This document shows positions 42,704 to 51,147 of a stretch of 64,000 nt of DNA, in pieces. The stretch comes from Paenibacillus lactis. GTDB taxonomy: Bacteria > Bacillota > Bacilli > Paenibacillales > Paenibacillaceae. The stretch covers positions 248,001 to 312,000 of the forward strand of contig NZ_JAGGKI010000002.1 of the NCBI RefSeq assembly GCF_017873605.1, given 5' to 3'. The first letter of the stretch is position 1. Each line of letters opens with the position of its first letter. Made by a program: the position numbers and the translations under genes. The notes below the pieces were generated by a model. The model did not search any database and was not told the DNA's origin. It saw nothing but the letters and a program-made list of their open reading frames with translations.

Positions 42704-44377
42704 TTATTTCAGGAATTCCTCAAGCTTTTTCACGTTCTCCTCGTATTCTTTCTGTCTGTATTCCTGCACTTTCGCAAATCCGAGCGACTCGCGTTTAGCC
42801 AAGTAATCGTTCCATGCTTGGTCAAACTCCGCATCCGAGGAGGAGAGCAGCAGCTTCGGCAGCGTCTTGCCCCATTCCGTCAGGACCTTGTCGTTAATGA
42901 TCCCTTCCTCGGAGCTGCCGTCCGGATCAAGCTGGTCAAATTGCGAGAAGCTGTGGGCCTTGCCGCGCGTCCAGTCTTCCATCTGCTTGAACGGCTCGAC
43001 GGCCGGAGGCGCCCATGCCGGAGTCATGTTCGTGTCCATCATCATCCAGAAGGTGTGGGACGCGCCGTATTTTTTGTCAAACGCGCCGCGGTCGCTGTTC
43101 AGCAGCTCCACAACCTCAGGGAGGAACTGGTCCTTGCCGTCAATCGTATCCCAAGTAACGCCTTGCTTGCCGAGATACAGGTCGCGCTGTCCTTCTTCGG
43201 AGATCAAATAGCTCAGGAAGCGGATGGCGCGCGCTTTGTCTTTAACATCCTTGGAGATCAGCGTCAACGTCCAGCCGGAGATCGATGGTCCCGACAGCGT
43301 CGGCTGATCCAGATTGGAGTTGGCCGGTCCGTCTACCGCAATATATACGGAGTTCGGATCGTTCGCGTAAAGCACGTTCTGCTGGTTAGCCATGTCGCTG
43401 CGCTGATACAGCATCGCGAAATAGCGGCCTTGCGCAATCTTCTCTTCCATCTGCGGACGCTTATCCACGAAGATATCCTTGGACAGCAGCCCTTTCTCAT
43501 TCGCCTGGCGCAGCGTCTTCAGCCATTTCACGTATTCCGGATCGGTGGAGCGGTCATACAGCTTGCCGTCCTTCTCCAGCGGGATCGCCAGGAAGTTTTG
43601 GATATAGCTCTCTAGCGAATAGTTGCCCTTCTCGTGGAAGTCGTGCAGGCCAAGCGGAATCAGCGGCTGCCCGTTCACGTCCGGGAACATCTTCTTTGCA
43701 TCTTCAAGCGCTTTCAAGAAACCTTCAGGCGTGCGCATATCCGGCTTGCCGAGCGCCTCGTACATATCCTTGCGCACGAGGAATGTCTGGTTGGACGTGA
43801 TGTTGTCGCTGAACTTCTCGTAATCCTTCGGCGAAGAGGACGCGTTCGGATAGCCGTAGATGTTGCCGTCGTCCTTCGTATACCACGATACCTTCCCGGG
43901 ATCGGTTACTTTAAAGAAATACGGATCGTATTGCTCCGCCAGCTCATTCAGCGGCAGGACGAGCTCACCCTCGATCATTTTCTTAACCGCGTCATTGTTC
44001 CAGTCCAGCGTGATGAAATCCGGAAGCGTGCCGGAGGCGATCATCGTGTTCATCTTCTCGGTCTCATTGCCGGCAGGGACGATAAAGTTGATGTTAACCC
44101 CGGTTTTCTCCGTTACGTATTGGGAGGTGATGTCCTCTCCCCATTTGTTCGGGAACCAGGCGAAGTTGATGTACCAGTCGAACGTGATCGGCGATGTGTC
44201 CACCTTCCAGCCCGGATCGTCCTGGGTCAGCTTCACTTCCTCTGCAGGAGGCGACTGCTCCCCTTCCTTCTCGGAGGCGTTTTTGTTATCGCCGCCGGAC
44301 GAGCATGCTGTCGTAAAGGCCATGACCAGCGCGAACATCAACAGCAGAAGGCTCTTTGGCTTAAGCATCTTGCTCAT
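42704..44377 (-). CDS. LplA/YtcQ-type sugar-binding lipoprotein
   Basis: A 557-residue extracellular binding protein of the large LplA type. The signal peptide (MLKPKSLLLLMFALVMAFTT) ends with the lipobox TTAC, so the mature protein starts at Cys25. The domain includes WYINFAWFPNKWGEDITSQY and the family-typical C-terminal repeats of helices. It is the third gene of the unit after the two permeases. The ligand is an oligosaccharide, not identifiable here; related systems import pectin- or xylan-derived sugars. Confidence 0.9.
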   Translation of the reverse strand: MSKMLKPKSLLLLMFALVMAFTTACSSGGDNKNASEKEGEQSPPAEEVKLTQDDPGWKVDTSPITFDWYINFAWFPNKWGEDITSQYVTEKTGVNINFIVPAGNETEKMNTMIASGTLPDFITLDWNNDAVKKMIEGELVLPLNELAEQYDPYFFKVTDPGKVSWYTKDDGNIYGYPNASSSPKDYEKFSDNITSNQTFLVRKDMYEALGKPDMRTPEGFLKALEDAKKMFPDVNGQPLIPLGLHDFHEKGNYSLESYIQNFLAIPLEKDGKLYDRSTDPEYVKWLKTLRQANEKGLLSKDIFVDKRPQMEEKIAQGRYFAMLYQRSDMANQQNVLYANDPNSVYIAVDGPANSNLDQPTLSGPSISGWTLTLISKDVKDKARAIRFLSYLISEEGQRDLYLGKQGVTWDTIDGKDQFLPEVVELLNSDRGAFDKKYGASHTFWMMMDTNMTPAWAPPAVEPFKQMEDWTRGKAHSFSQFDQLDPDGSSEEGIINDKVLTEWGKTLPKLLLSSSDAEFDQAWNDYLAKRESLGFAKVQEYRQKEYEENVKKLEEFLK

Positions 44378-44548
44378 GTGTTTTTCCCCTTTTCTTATTT
44401 AGAGATATGATTATATAGAACCCTTGCCAGGAGTGGCAAGAGAAACTACCCTTGCTTCGGCAGTACACTCCAGCGGTTGCCCCGCCGGCCGTCCGGAAGC
44501 GCCGCCCTTGCTGCATACATGCCCTGGCGCTCCGCGGCCGATTACGGT

Positions 44549-45430
44549 TTAACCCTTGATGGAGCCGATCATCATCCCTTTGACGAAATAACGCTGCAGG
44601 AATGGGTAGACGAACACGATCGGAAGCGTCGTCACGACCATAGTCGCCATTTTGATCGACTGCGAGGTCACCGTCTTGGAGATGCCTCCCGGCACCTGGG
44701 CCATCATCTGGTTCGAACTGGACTGCGCGATGACCTTGTACAAGTAGGTCTGGATCGGCTGCAGATCCGTGTTGTTGATATAGATCACACCCGTGAAATA
44801 GTCGTTCCATTGGTACACGCCGTGGAACAGGGCGATGGTGGCGATGACCGGCATCGAGACCGGCAGCACGACCCGCAGGAAGATCGACCAATCGTTCGCC
44901 CCGTCGATCTTCGCCGCTTCTTCAAGCCCGTCCGGAATTTCCCGGAAGAACGTCATGAAGATGATGAGGTCGAAGAAGCTGAACATGGCGGGAATGATAT
45001 ACACCAGGAAGCTGTCCAGCATATTGAGATCCTTGATCAGCAGGTACGTCGGAATGAGCCCGCCGGTGAAGAACATCGTGACCGTACCGAGAAAAATATA
45101 CAACTTGCCGCCGATCAGCCCCTTGCGGGAGAATGCGTAGGCTACCATCGCCGTAAACAGGACGTGGACAAAAACGCCGACGACCGTCTTGGCGACCGTA
45201 ACGCCCATGGCCGTCATGATGCCGGAGCTTTGGAAGACGGCCTCAAAATTTTGCAGACTGAACTCCCTCGGCCACCAGTAAATGCCTCCGCGCATGGCGT
45301 CCTGCCCGTCGTTGAAGGCATTGACCAGCACGTACCAGATCGGGTAAATGGTCAGAAAGCATACGATCAGCATGCCGAAATTGTTGAACATGTCGAAGAT
45401 GGCTTCGCCCTTCGTTTTGCGTTTAAACAT
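44549..45430 (-). CDS. Sugar ABC permease, LplC/YtcP type
   Basis: A 293-residue pore subunit with six predicted helices and the EAA loop DGLEEAAKIDGANDWSIFLRVVLPVSMP near residues 180-205. The C-terminus (YFVKGMMIGSIKG) is characteristic of this subgroup. It follows the LplB-type permease by 22 bases and precedes the binding protein by about 170 bases. No ATPase is encoded, so an MsmX-like shared ATPase is expected. Confidence 0.93.
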   Translation of the reverse strand: MFKRKTKGEAIFDMFNNFGMLIVCFLTIYPIWYVLVNAFNDGQDAMRGGIYWWPREFSLQNFEAVFQSSGIMTAMGVTVAKTVVGVFVHVLFTAMVAYAFSRKGLIGGKLYIFLGTVTMFFTGGLIPTYLLIKDLNMLDSFLVYIIPAMFSFFDLIIFMTFFREIPDGLEEAAKIDGANDWSIFLRVVLPVSMPVIATIALFHGVYQWNDYFTGVIYINNTDLQPIQTYLYKVIAQSSSNQMMAQVPGGISKTVTSQSIKMATMVVTTLPIVFVYPFLQRYFVKGMMIGSIKG

Positions 45431-45452
45431 CGTTTGCCGCTGCCTCCTTTCG

Positions 45453-46451
45453 TTAGAACAGGGATGTATCGTTCAGTTTTTTGGTAACCCGGTTGGCAAT
45501 CAGCAGCAGGATGATCGCGATGATCGACTTGAACAGCGAAACGGCCTGGGCGTAAGAATAGCGTCCGTTCTGCAAGCCGGTATGGTAGACGAAGATGTCG
45601 ATAACGTTGCTTGTACTTTCGTTCAGCGGGTTGCGAAGCACCAGGATCTGATCGAAGTTGGAGCTCAGCACGCTACTGACGGCCAGGATAAACAAAATGG
45701 AGATGGTCGCTTTAATGCTCGGAAGCGTGATATACCACATTTTCTGAAAGCGCCCCGCCCCGTCGATTGTAGAGGCCTCGTACATCTCCGGCGAGATGCT
45801 CGCGATGGCGGCCAGATAGATGATCGCGGACCAGCCGAGCTCCTTCCAAATATCCGACGTAATGACGATGCCCCAGAAATACTTCGGCTCAGCCAGGAAC
45901 GTAATCGGCTGATCAATCATGTTCAGCGCGAGCAGGATTTTGTTAATGACGCCGGTGTCGGCAAGCCAGGTCATCAGAATGCCGCCCAGGATAACCCAGG
46001 AGATGAAGTGCGGCAAATACGATATCGTCTGGATCGTCCGCTTGTAACGGAACGACCGGATTTCGTTCAGAAACAGCGCGAAAATGATCGGCAGCGGAAA
46101 CCCGATGAACAGCTTCAGCAAGCTGATCCCGAGCGTGTTGCGCATGACGCTCGTGAAATCGTCGTTGGCGAAAAATTCCTTGAAATGCTCCAGTCCTACC
46201 CATGGAGCCTCGCCAATGGACTTGATGATGTTGAATTCCTTAAAGGCGATGATGACGCCGTACATCGGGATATAGTTGAAAATAATCATCCAGATGACGC
46301 CGAGCAGCGCCATGATCTGCAGATGCCGCTGGCTGTAAAGCTTCTTGAGCCATCGGCTTCGGGCAAGCTTCCTCGCGTCCTCAAGGGGCGGCGCAGGCGC
46401 CCGGCCCGCTCCGGTCTCTGCTGCAGGTTCGGCATGGGGTTGATTGCGCAT
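45453..46451 (-). CDS. Sugar ABC permease, LplB type
   Basis: A 332-residue pore subunit and the first gene of the operon. After a variable N-terminus rich in Ala and Pro come six helices, with the EAA loop PEMYEASTIDGAGRFQKMWYITLPSI. The segment LGVIWMIIFNYIPMYGVIIAFKEFN is typical of the LplB group. The ATG follows CTGGAGGT. The promoter contains the cre-like 20-base motif also found before the GH43 gene. Confidence 0.92.
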   Translation of the reverse strand: MRNQPHAEPAAETGAGRAPAPPLEDARKLARSRWLKKLYSQRHLQIMALLGVIWMIIFNYIPMYGVIIAFKEFNIIKSIGEAPWVGLEHFKEFFANDDFTSVMRNTLGISLLKLFIGFPLPIIFALFLNEIRSFRYKRTIQTISYLPHFISWVILGGILMTWLADTGVINKILLALNMIDQPITFLAEPKYFWGIVITSDIWKELGWSAIIYLAAIASISPEMYEASTIDGAGRFQKMWYITLPSIKATISILFILAVSSVLSSNFDQILVLRNPLNESTSNVIDIFVYHTGLQNGRYSYAQAVSLFKSIIAIILLLIANRVTKKLNDTSLF

Positions 46452-46481
46452 GGTTATGACCTCCAGGTTGATGTCTCTCTA

Positions 46482-46518
46482 TTTTTGTAAACCCTTTCAA
46501 ATGTTTAGCTATATTGTA
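46482..46518 (-). promoter_or_regulatory. lplB-type promoter with cre-like motif
   Basis: On the minus strand TACAAT (46513-46518) is a candidate -10. TGAAAGGGTTTACA (46486-46499) differs from the catabolite (cre) consensus at one central base and lies just after the expected start point. The 20 bases 46482-46501 are identical to 62401-62420. Confidence 0.65.
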
Positions 46519-46650
46519 GTCCCACACGGCATCCTCTCGTAAGGTTTCAGATTTCGTATCGGGGTGCTCATTTTTCGGGTGATTTCGGCAATCCGCCTTG
46601 CTTAGACTCTTTCAGCATCCGATGTCCGTAACGCCGAACAAAAAAATTGC

Positions 46651-46696
46651 ACAAAAAAACATGAGCGGGAAGCTAAAGCTCGCTCCCGCTCATGTT
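46651..46696 (-). terminator. Intrinsic terminator of the 57-residue protein gene
   Basis: AACATGAGCGGGA (46658-46670) and TCCCGCTCATGTT (46684-46696) form a 13-bp stem that runs into seven U residues on the minus strand. Confidence 0.88.
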
Positions 46697-46726
46697 CTCA
46701 ATCTATATTAAGCTGTTGTAATTCGG

Positions 46727-46900
46727 TTATTCCGATTTCTCCTGCTCGCGCTGTTCGTGCTTGCTCTCATGCTCTTGCTGAAACTTTTCGCGCATCAGCT
46801 TCTGCATGATGAATTTTTCCTGATCATTGAGGCTTCCTTGGTTATCCTGAATGATCATGTTGTCGATGTTGCGCTTGAGTACCTCGGTATGCGTGTTCAA
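46727..46900 (-). CDS. 57-residue hydrophilic protein
   Basis: MNTHTEVLKRNIDNMIIQDN starts a small helical, strongly charged protein that ends in a Glu/Gln/His/Lys-rich tail (FQQEHESKHEQREQEKSE). It begins with TTG at 46900 after AAAGGAGTGA, and a strong terminator follows its stop, so it is very likely a real gene. No family recognised. Confidence 0.72.
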   Translation of the reverse strand: MNTHTEVLKRNIDNMIIQDNQGSLNDQEKFIMQKLMREKFQQEHESKHEQREQEKSE

Positions 46901-47088
46901 TATGATTCACTCCTTTTAAATAATCACACCCCTGCAGATTCGTCCAAAAATCTGACAACCTGTGACAGGGACATGTGTATTACCTAACCAAACTCCATCC
47001 GATGAATCAGTTTCGGCCGAATTTCCAGGTATTGGAGCATTCGTGAGCGAACCCACGCTCTCCCTTCTTCCGGCTCTATCTCTGGGTA

Positions 47089-47331
47089 TTAGCTGCTGCT
47101 TCCGTTAATCTGGATTCCCTTGCTGAGCGATTTCTGCTGTTTGTTCGTATTGATGAGCTGGGGAAGCTTTCTCGTTTCCTTGACCATAGGGGAATGACAC
47201 AAGTGGCACACAGGCTCCGTGTCGAACGCAAAATCGTCCCGCATCCACCCTTTGCAGTCTTCCTTCGTGCATGCCCACACTTCCGTAATTTCCTCAGGAA
47301 TACTCTCCATCGAGTTTTTACGCGAATACAT
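47089..47331 (-). CDS. ydjO: YdjO-family cold-inducible zinc-ribbon protein
   Basis: An 80-residue protein with four ribbon cysteines, Cys21 and Cys26 (VWACTKEDCKGW) and Cys42 and Cys45 (CHLCHSPM), predicted to bind one zinc ion. It matches the YdjO family, reported as cold-inducible in Bacillus. The start at 47331 follows AAGGAGGAG; the longer frame to 47484 runs through the csp terminator. It is next to a cspA-type gene on the same strand, which supports a cold-related role. The same ribbon ends the helicase at 9654-12146. Confidence 0.85.
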   Translation of the reverse strand: MYSRKNSMESIPEEITEVWACTKEDCKGWMRDDFAFDTEPVCHLCHSPMVKETRKLPQLINTNKQQKSLSKGIQINGSSS

Positions 47332-47454
47332 ATAACGCTCCTCCTTGTGCTTGTCGTTAGAAATCGAAAAACATCTCTCCTGCAAACGGGCGCTTGCCTG
47401 CAAGCCAGCCCGCCTCCGCAGGGGCCCCTGAACATCCGGCTTTTGTTGAAAAAC

Positions 47455-47498
47455 GAAAAGAGGACTGCCCTTAATGTGACACATTAAGGGCAGTCCTC
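47455..47498 (-). terminator. Terminator of the csp gene
   Basis: An almost perfect palindrome, GAGGACTGCCCTTAATGTG (47460-47478) with its complement at 47480-47498, is followed by U-rich sequence on the minus strand, nine bases after the csp stop. Confidence 0.88.
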
Positions 47499-47506
47499 GC
47501 TCGTAC

Positions 47507-47707
47507 TTACAGTTTTACAACGTTCTCAGCTTGTGGTCCACGGTTGCCTTCAACGATGTTGAACTCAACGCGTTGGCCTTCGTCCAGCGTCTTGAAGCCA
47601 TCGCCTTGGATCGCGCTGAAGTGAACGAATACATCGTTTCCGCCTTCAACTTCGATGAAACCGAAGCCCTTCTCAGCATTAAACCATTTAACAGTTCCTG
47701 TTTGCAT
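47507..47707 (-). CDS. CspA-family cold shock protein
   Basis: A 66-residue single cold-shock domain that binds single-stranded RNA and DNA and melts RNA structure. RNP1 is KGFGFIEV (residues 14-21) and RNP2 is VFVHFSAI (26-33). Full family length with no cysteine. CAAGGAGGA precedes the ATG. It has its own promoter, a leader of about 130 bases with a terminator-like hairpin, and a strong terminator. Confidence 0.97.
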   Translation of the reverse strand: MQTGTVKWFNAEKGFGFIEVEGGNDVFVHFSAIQGDGFKTLDEGQRVEFNIVEGNRGPQAENVVKL

Positions 47708-47763
47708 GGGGGAATCCTCCTTGATTTGTATTTACATGACCTTTTTTTCTTCGCAAGCGGAAT

Positions 47764-47874
47764 AAAAAAATTCACATATTGCACAAGGTTATCTGAAATG
47801 ACAACCCTCTACAATATGTGAATTCAGGTCGATTTCGATATTCATATCTTACCACATCTGCGCTTCGATAGCAA
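47764..47874 (-). promoter_or_regulatory. csp promoter and leader with terminator-like hairpin
   Basis: TTGCTA (47869-47874), 17 bases and TAAGAT (47846-47851) form the promoter. Within the leader, TTCACATATTG (47812-47822) pairs with CAATATGTGAA (47771-47781) and runs into seven U residues (47764-47770), before the csp ribosome site. This looks like an attenuator or temperature-responsive structure. Confidence 0.65.
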
Positions 47875-48044
47875 ATAATTTGAAAAAATAATCGTACACC
47901 ATAATGAACCGGTGCGCAAGCCCGATCTGACGGGCAATCGCCGCGTTTTATCCGCTCTGAAGACCGAAGCAAGACACCCCCGGTTTTACCGCCGGGGATT
48001 TCTTGCAGCTGTATATCTTCATCGAAAGGGCCGTATTATTGCCA

Positions 48045-48509
48045 TTATTGCCGAAGCTCCTGCAGCGTTTCGCGCCATCTCTCCAGCACGTCATTCGGGT
48101 CATGCAGCCGGATCGTAACGGCGGACAGGATATCCGCATACTTCGCCCGGTCTTCCCGAACCGCCACAACCTCGGCGCTAAATCGCTGCCGGGGATGGCG
48201 GGCGTCCGGCACATCCGGAAGTGCGCGCAGCGCAAGCCGCACGTAGTGGGCCGCCCCCTCATGAATGGCGACCAACGTAGCTTGGCCTGAACGAAGAATA
48301 TTGCCCGTCGTTACCGTGCCCGGCCACAGCGCGATCCGGATCGTGCTCCGGGTTAGTGCCAGCACCTCCCCGGCGCTGACCATGGCGGTATGCGGCCATA
48401 AATCCTCCGTAACGGTCAGCAGCATCATTGCCGTATGCTGCTTGGATTCCAGCTCCAGGCCGTTCAGCCATTGGCATAAACCTGCCGAGATTGAAGCCCT
48501 CTGCGTCAC
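48045..48509 (-). CDS. FMN-binding split-barrel (pyridoxamine oxidase-like) protein
   Basis: A 154-residue protein with the pattern of flavin-binding split barrels: HTAMVSAGEVLALTRSTIRIALWPGTVTTGNILRSGQATLVAIHEG. It starts at GTG 48509 with GGAGAGGA upstream, 25 bases after the GH5 stop, so the two are likely co-transcribed. No active-site residue can be assigned. The family is inferred from the overall pattern only. Confidence 0.5.
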   Translation of the reverse strand: MTQRASISAGLCQWLNGLELESKQHTAMMLLTVTEDLWPHTAMVSAGEVLALTRSTIRIALWPGTVTTGNILRSGQATLVAIHEGAAHYVRLALRALPDVPDARHPRQRFSAEVVAVREDRAKYADILSAVTIRLHDPNDVLERWRETLQELRQ

Positions 48510-48534
48510 AGCGACATCCTCTCCTTCCTTGTTC

Positions 48535-50160
48535 TTACGAAAACTCCACCCAATCCAGCTCGACCCAACCTTGGCTTACGCCGATCACGAGATGGACCGG
48601 CCCTTGTTCGACCACAAGCTCCGAAGCAAGCCTGAACACCTGCCATCCTTCACCGCTGACAGACAGCTTCCCCAGCTCCCTGTCCCCGATCCGCAGCGTT
48701 AACTCTGCGCTGCCTTCCGGAAGCAGCGCCCGGACATCGAGCTGGTATGCAGCCGCTTGGGCGCACAAAGCTTCATAGGCGAGCCAGTCTCCTGCCTGCA
48801 GCTGCACGCACACCAGATTGTCCGTCTCCCACGGCTTGCCGCCTTCCGGCGCGTAGCTCGGCTTCTCGGCCTTGCCGGTCACCATCCGCATCGGGACGCC
48901 GTCGCTTACCCGCAGCCCGATGTTTCTTTCTGCCTTCGTGCCAACGTGATAAGAAACGCCTTCCCCGCGGTAGCCGTAAAATTCAGCCGGAATCTGGATC
49001 GGCAGCTGCCGGAACAGCGAACGCGATACATTCGGATGGGCGTCGCAAGCTTCCAGCGGAAGGCTGTCCAAATACGCCTGAAGGATGGCCTCGGCCTCTT
49101 CTTGGGAAGGCTTCGCTCCACCCTCGAGGTAGCCCGTCAGCTTATCCCAGCCTTCCGGCCTCCGGATCGAGTACGGCGAGTTGCTTGTGTCCATCTTCTT
49201 CCATGTCCAGAAATTCCATGAAATATTGTGGTCCTCGAACAACCGGAACGCACCCGTATACCACTGAGGGTTGTTCTCGCCGCCTTCGCCCATAAAGATG
49301 GGCAAATTCCATTGCTCACGGTGATCCAAATACTTCTGAATGCTCTCCGTATCCGGATTGTTCCAATATTTATGGAATTGCAGCAGCAGATTATCGTCAA
49401 AAGGTTCATCGAATATTTGCCAATCCGTCGACCAGTGCACGCCTTCCAAAATGATCATATGGCGTTGATCCACTTCCCGAATCGCTGCCGTAATTTCCCG
49501 ATAGAGCGGCATGACCCGGTCGTTATACTCGCTGAACCAATCCGGCAGCGGCTCGTTCAGAAGATCATAGCCGGCTACGATCCACTCATCCTTGTAGCGC
49601 TCGGCGAGCATCCGCCACAGCGCCACCGTCCGCTCGGTATTCAGCGGATTTGTGAACAGCTCCGGCAGATCACGCGCTGAATCATCAATATTCGCTCCCG
49701 TCTGTCCTCCGGGCGCTCCATGTAAATCCAGAATAACATACAGCCGGCACGACCTGCACCAATCGATCACCCGATCGATCAACCGAAGATGGCCCTCATG
49801 GAAGTGAAAAGGCTTCTGCTGCCCCTCCTCCATAATAACCCTGGCATTGATCGGCAGCCGGATGGAGTTAAAGCCCTGCTCGGCGATCTGCCGAATATCC
49901 GCTTCTCCGATATACCGGTCATAATAGGTTTCCCAGAAGAGCGCTGCTTTCTCTTCTCCGATCAGATCCTTCACCATAGCCTCGATCCGCCGCGGCCGGT
50001 CTCCCTGCTCGGGCATCTTCCACATGTATCCTTCAGGCAGCAGCCAGCTGCCAAGTCCTACGCCGCGAAGCAAAATTTCTTGTCCTTCCCCGTTCACAAG
50101 ACGTTTGCCGTCTGCACGAATGAAACCGTTTACCAATGAATTGCCGCTCCATCCCATCAT
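48535..50160 (-). CDS. Intracellular GH5 glycoside hydrolase with C-terminal carbohydrate-binding-like domain
   Basis: A 541-residue retaining beta-glycosidase. In the (beta/alpha)8 barrel the acid/base is Glu203 (YDLLNEPLPDW) and the nucleophile Glu292 (LPIFMGEGGENN); LDLHGAPGGQ and SIRLPINARV are further family signatures. The last 150 residues (GDWLAYEALCAQAAAYQLDVR through GWVELDWVEFS) resemble a CBM6-type beta-sandwich. No signal peptide is present, so it may act on imported beta-glucan or related oligosaccharides. ATG 50160 follows GGGGAGGA; the frame extends upstream to 50298 without support. Confidence 0.88.
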   Translation of the reverse strand: MMGWSGNSLVNGFIRADGKRLVNGEGQEILLRGVGLGSWLLPEGYMWKMPEQGDRPRRIEAMVKDLIGEEKAALFWETYYDRYIGEADIRQIAEQGFNSIRLPINARVIMEEGQQKPFHFHEGHLRLIDRVIDWCRSCRLYVILDLHGAPGGQTGANIDDSARDLPELFTNPLNTERTVALWRMLAERYKDEWIVAGYDLLNEPLPDWFSEYNDRVMPLYREITAAIREVDQRHMIILEGVHWSTDWQIFDEPFDDNLLLQFHKYWNNPDTESIQKYLDHREQWNLPIFMGEGGENNPQWYTGAFRLFEDHNISWNFWTWKKMDTSNSPYSIRRPEGWDKLTGYLEGGAKPSQEEAEAILQAYLDSLPLEACDAHPNVSRSLFRQLPIQIPAEFYGYRGEGVSYHVGTKAERNIGLRVSDGVPMRMVTGKAEKPSYAPEGGKPWETDNLVCVQLQAGDWLAYEALCAQAAAYQLDVRALLPEGSAELTLRIGDRELGKLSVSGEGWQVFRLASELVVEQGPVHLVIGVSQGWVELDWVEFS

Positions 50161-50470
50161 GTCATCCTCCCCGCTTTCTTGTCTGTAACGAATGTACTTG
50201 ACTGCCGATTTCCCAGCCGCCGCTTCCGATGACACGGCGATATACCTTCGGCTCGTAACGCATAACACCCAAACTTTATACGATGGCCGGGATGCCAATC
50301 CTTCTGCTGCCGAAAATCAGGGAAACATCCTGAAATTTCGTGCCGCTGCTTCTTAGGCCATGGTATACTGCAAGCGAACGGAACACGGTTTCTGAACGGA
50401 ACAGCTTATGTGCTGTATAGCCCTAAACCCCGGTAAATTTCGGCCGCACGCTTTGGAAAGGATGATCCCT
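50161..50470. other. Divergent promoter region
   Basis: This 310-base gap lies between the divergent GH5 and P-loop genes and must hold both promoters. I see no clear -35/-10 pair, no long palindrome and no further gene. Confidence 0.5.
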
Positions 50471-50995
50471 TTGACAAAAGAAACGAATCTGAGCCTGCTG
50501 TACTTGATTTCGGGTCCGCTTGGCGTTGGAAAATCAACGACAGCGAAGATGTTGGCAGAGCGCGTGGAACGATGCGTGCTGATTGAAGGTGACCTGCTGC
50601 TTCACATGCTGCATCATGAGCTCCCGCTTTCATGGGATGAACGCTTAAGCTTAACATGGAAGAACCTCCTGGCACTAACACAAAATATGCTGCGCCAAGG
50701 CCTGAATGTCGTTATTGATTTTGTCGTAGAGGATGAGCTCGAGTGGTTTTGCGAGCAGTTATCCGACCTGGATGTAAGCATAAAGTATGCTGTGCTGCAT
50801 GCAGACAAGGAGAAAATCGCCGAAAGGCTGACAACAAGAGGGGATATTGATTCCCTGGAGCGCTCACTATTTTTGCTGGACAAATTGGTATCCATGCCGC
50901 AGAACCGGCAGTTCCTGTACGATACGGCGCTGAAGCGGCCCGAGGACACGGCGGAAGCAATACTCCTGGAGCCCCGTTTCCAGGTGCTTTCATGA
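50471..50995 (+). CDS. Small P-loop kinase-like protein
   Basis: A 174-residue nucleotide-binding protein. Walker A is SGPLGVGKSTTAK (near residues 14-26), followed by a lid-like region and ERLTTRGDIDSLERS. The pattern fits small AAA/zeta-like kinases (shikimate, gluconate or chloramphenicol kinase type), but no substrate motif is certain. I prefer TTG 50471, eight bases after AAAGGAT; ATG 50462 overlaps that site. Probably a single gene. Confidence 0.65.
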   Translation: MTKETNLSLLYLISGPLGVGKSTTAKMLAERVERCVLIEGDLLLHMLHHELPLSWDERLSLTWKNLLALTQNMLRQGLNVVIDFVVEDELEWFCEQLSDLDVSIKYAVLHADKEKIAERLTTRGDIDSLERSLFLLDKLVSMPQNRQFLYDTALKRPEDTAEAILLEPRFQVLS

Positions 50996-51032
50996 CATCG
51001 GCAAAAAAATTGCAGTACGTTCGTGCGACACA

Positions 51033-51085
51033 AAAAGGGTGGTTCCCCATTGGCAGATGCCTTCTGCCGGGAGCCACCCTTATTT
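51033..51085. terminator. Terminator between convergent genes
   Basis: AAGGGTGG (51035-51042) pairs with CCACCCTT (51074-51081), with CCC/GGG and GGCAG/CTGCC inside, and A- and T-rich flanks. Confidence 0.75.
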
Positions 51086-51147
51086 CTTCTCCGCGTGCTT
51101 AGCCGCTTACGTCATCCTGCGGATGAGCTGCGGCTAATCCCGAGCGT

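Noticed and set aside
45348-46490. Open frame of 380 codons on the plus strand
   Set aside because: Opposite the LplB-type permease and rich in Arg, Gln and Asp, as expected of the complement of membrane-helix codons.
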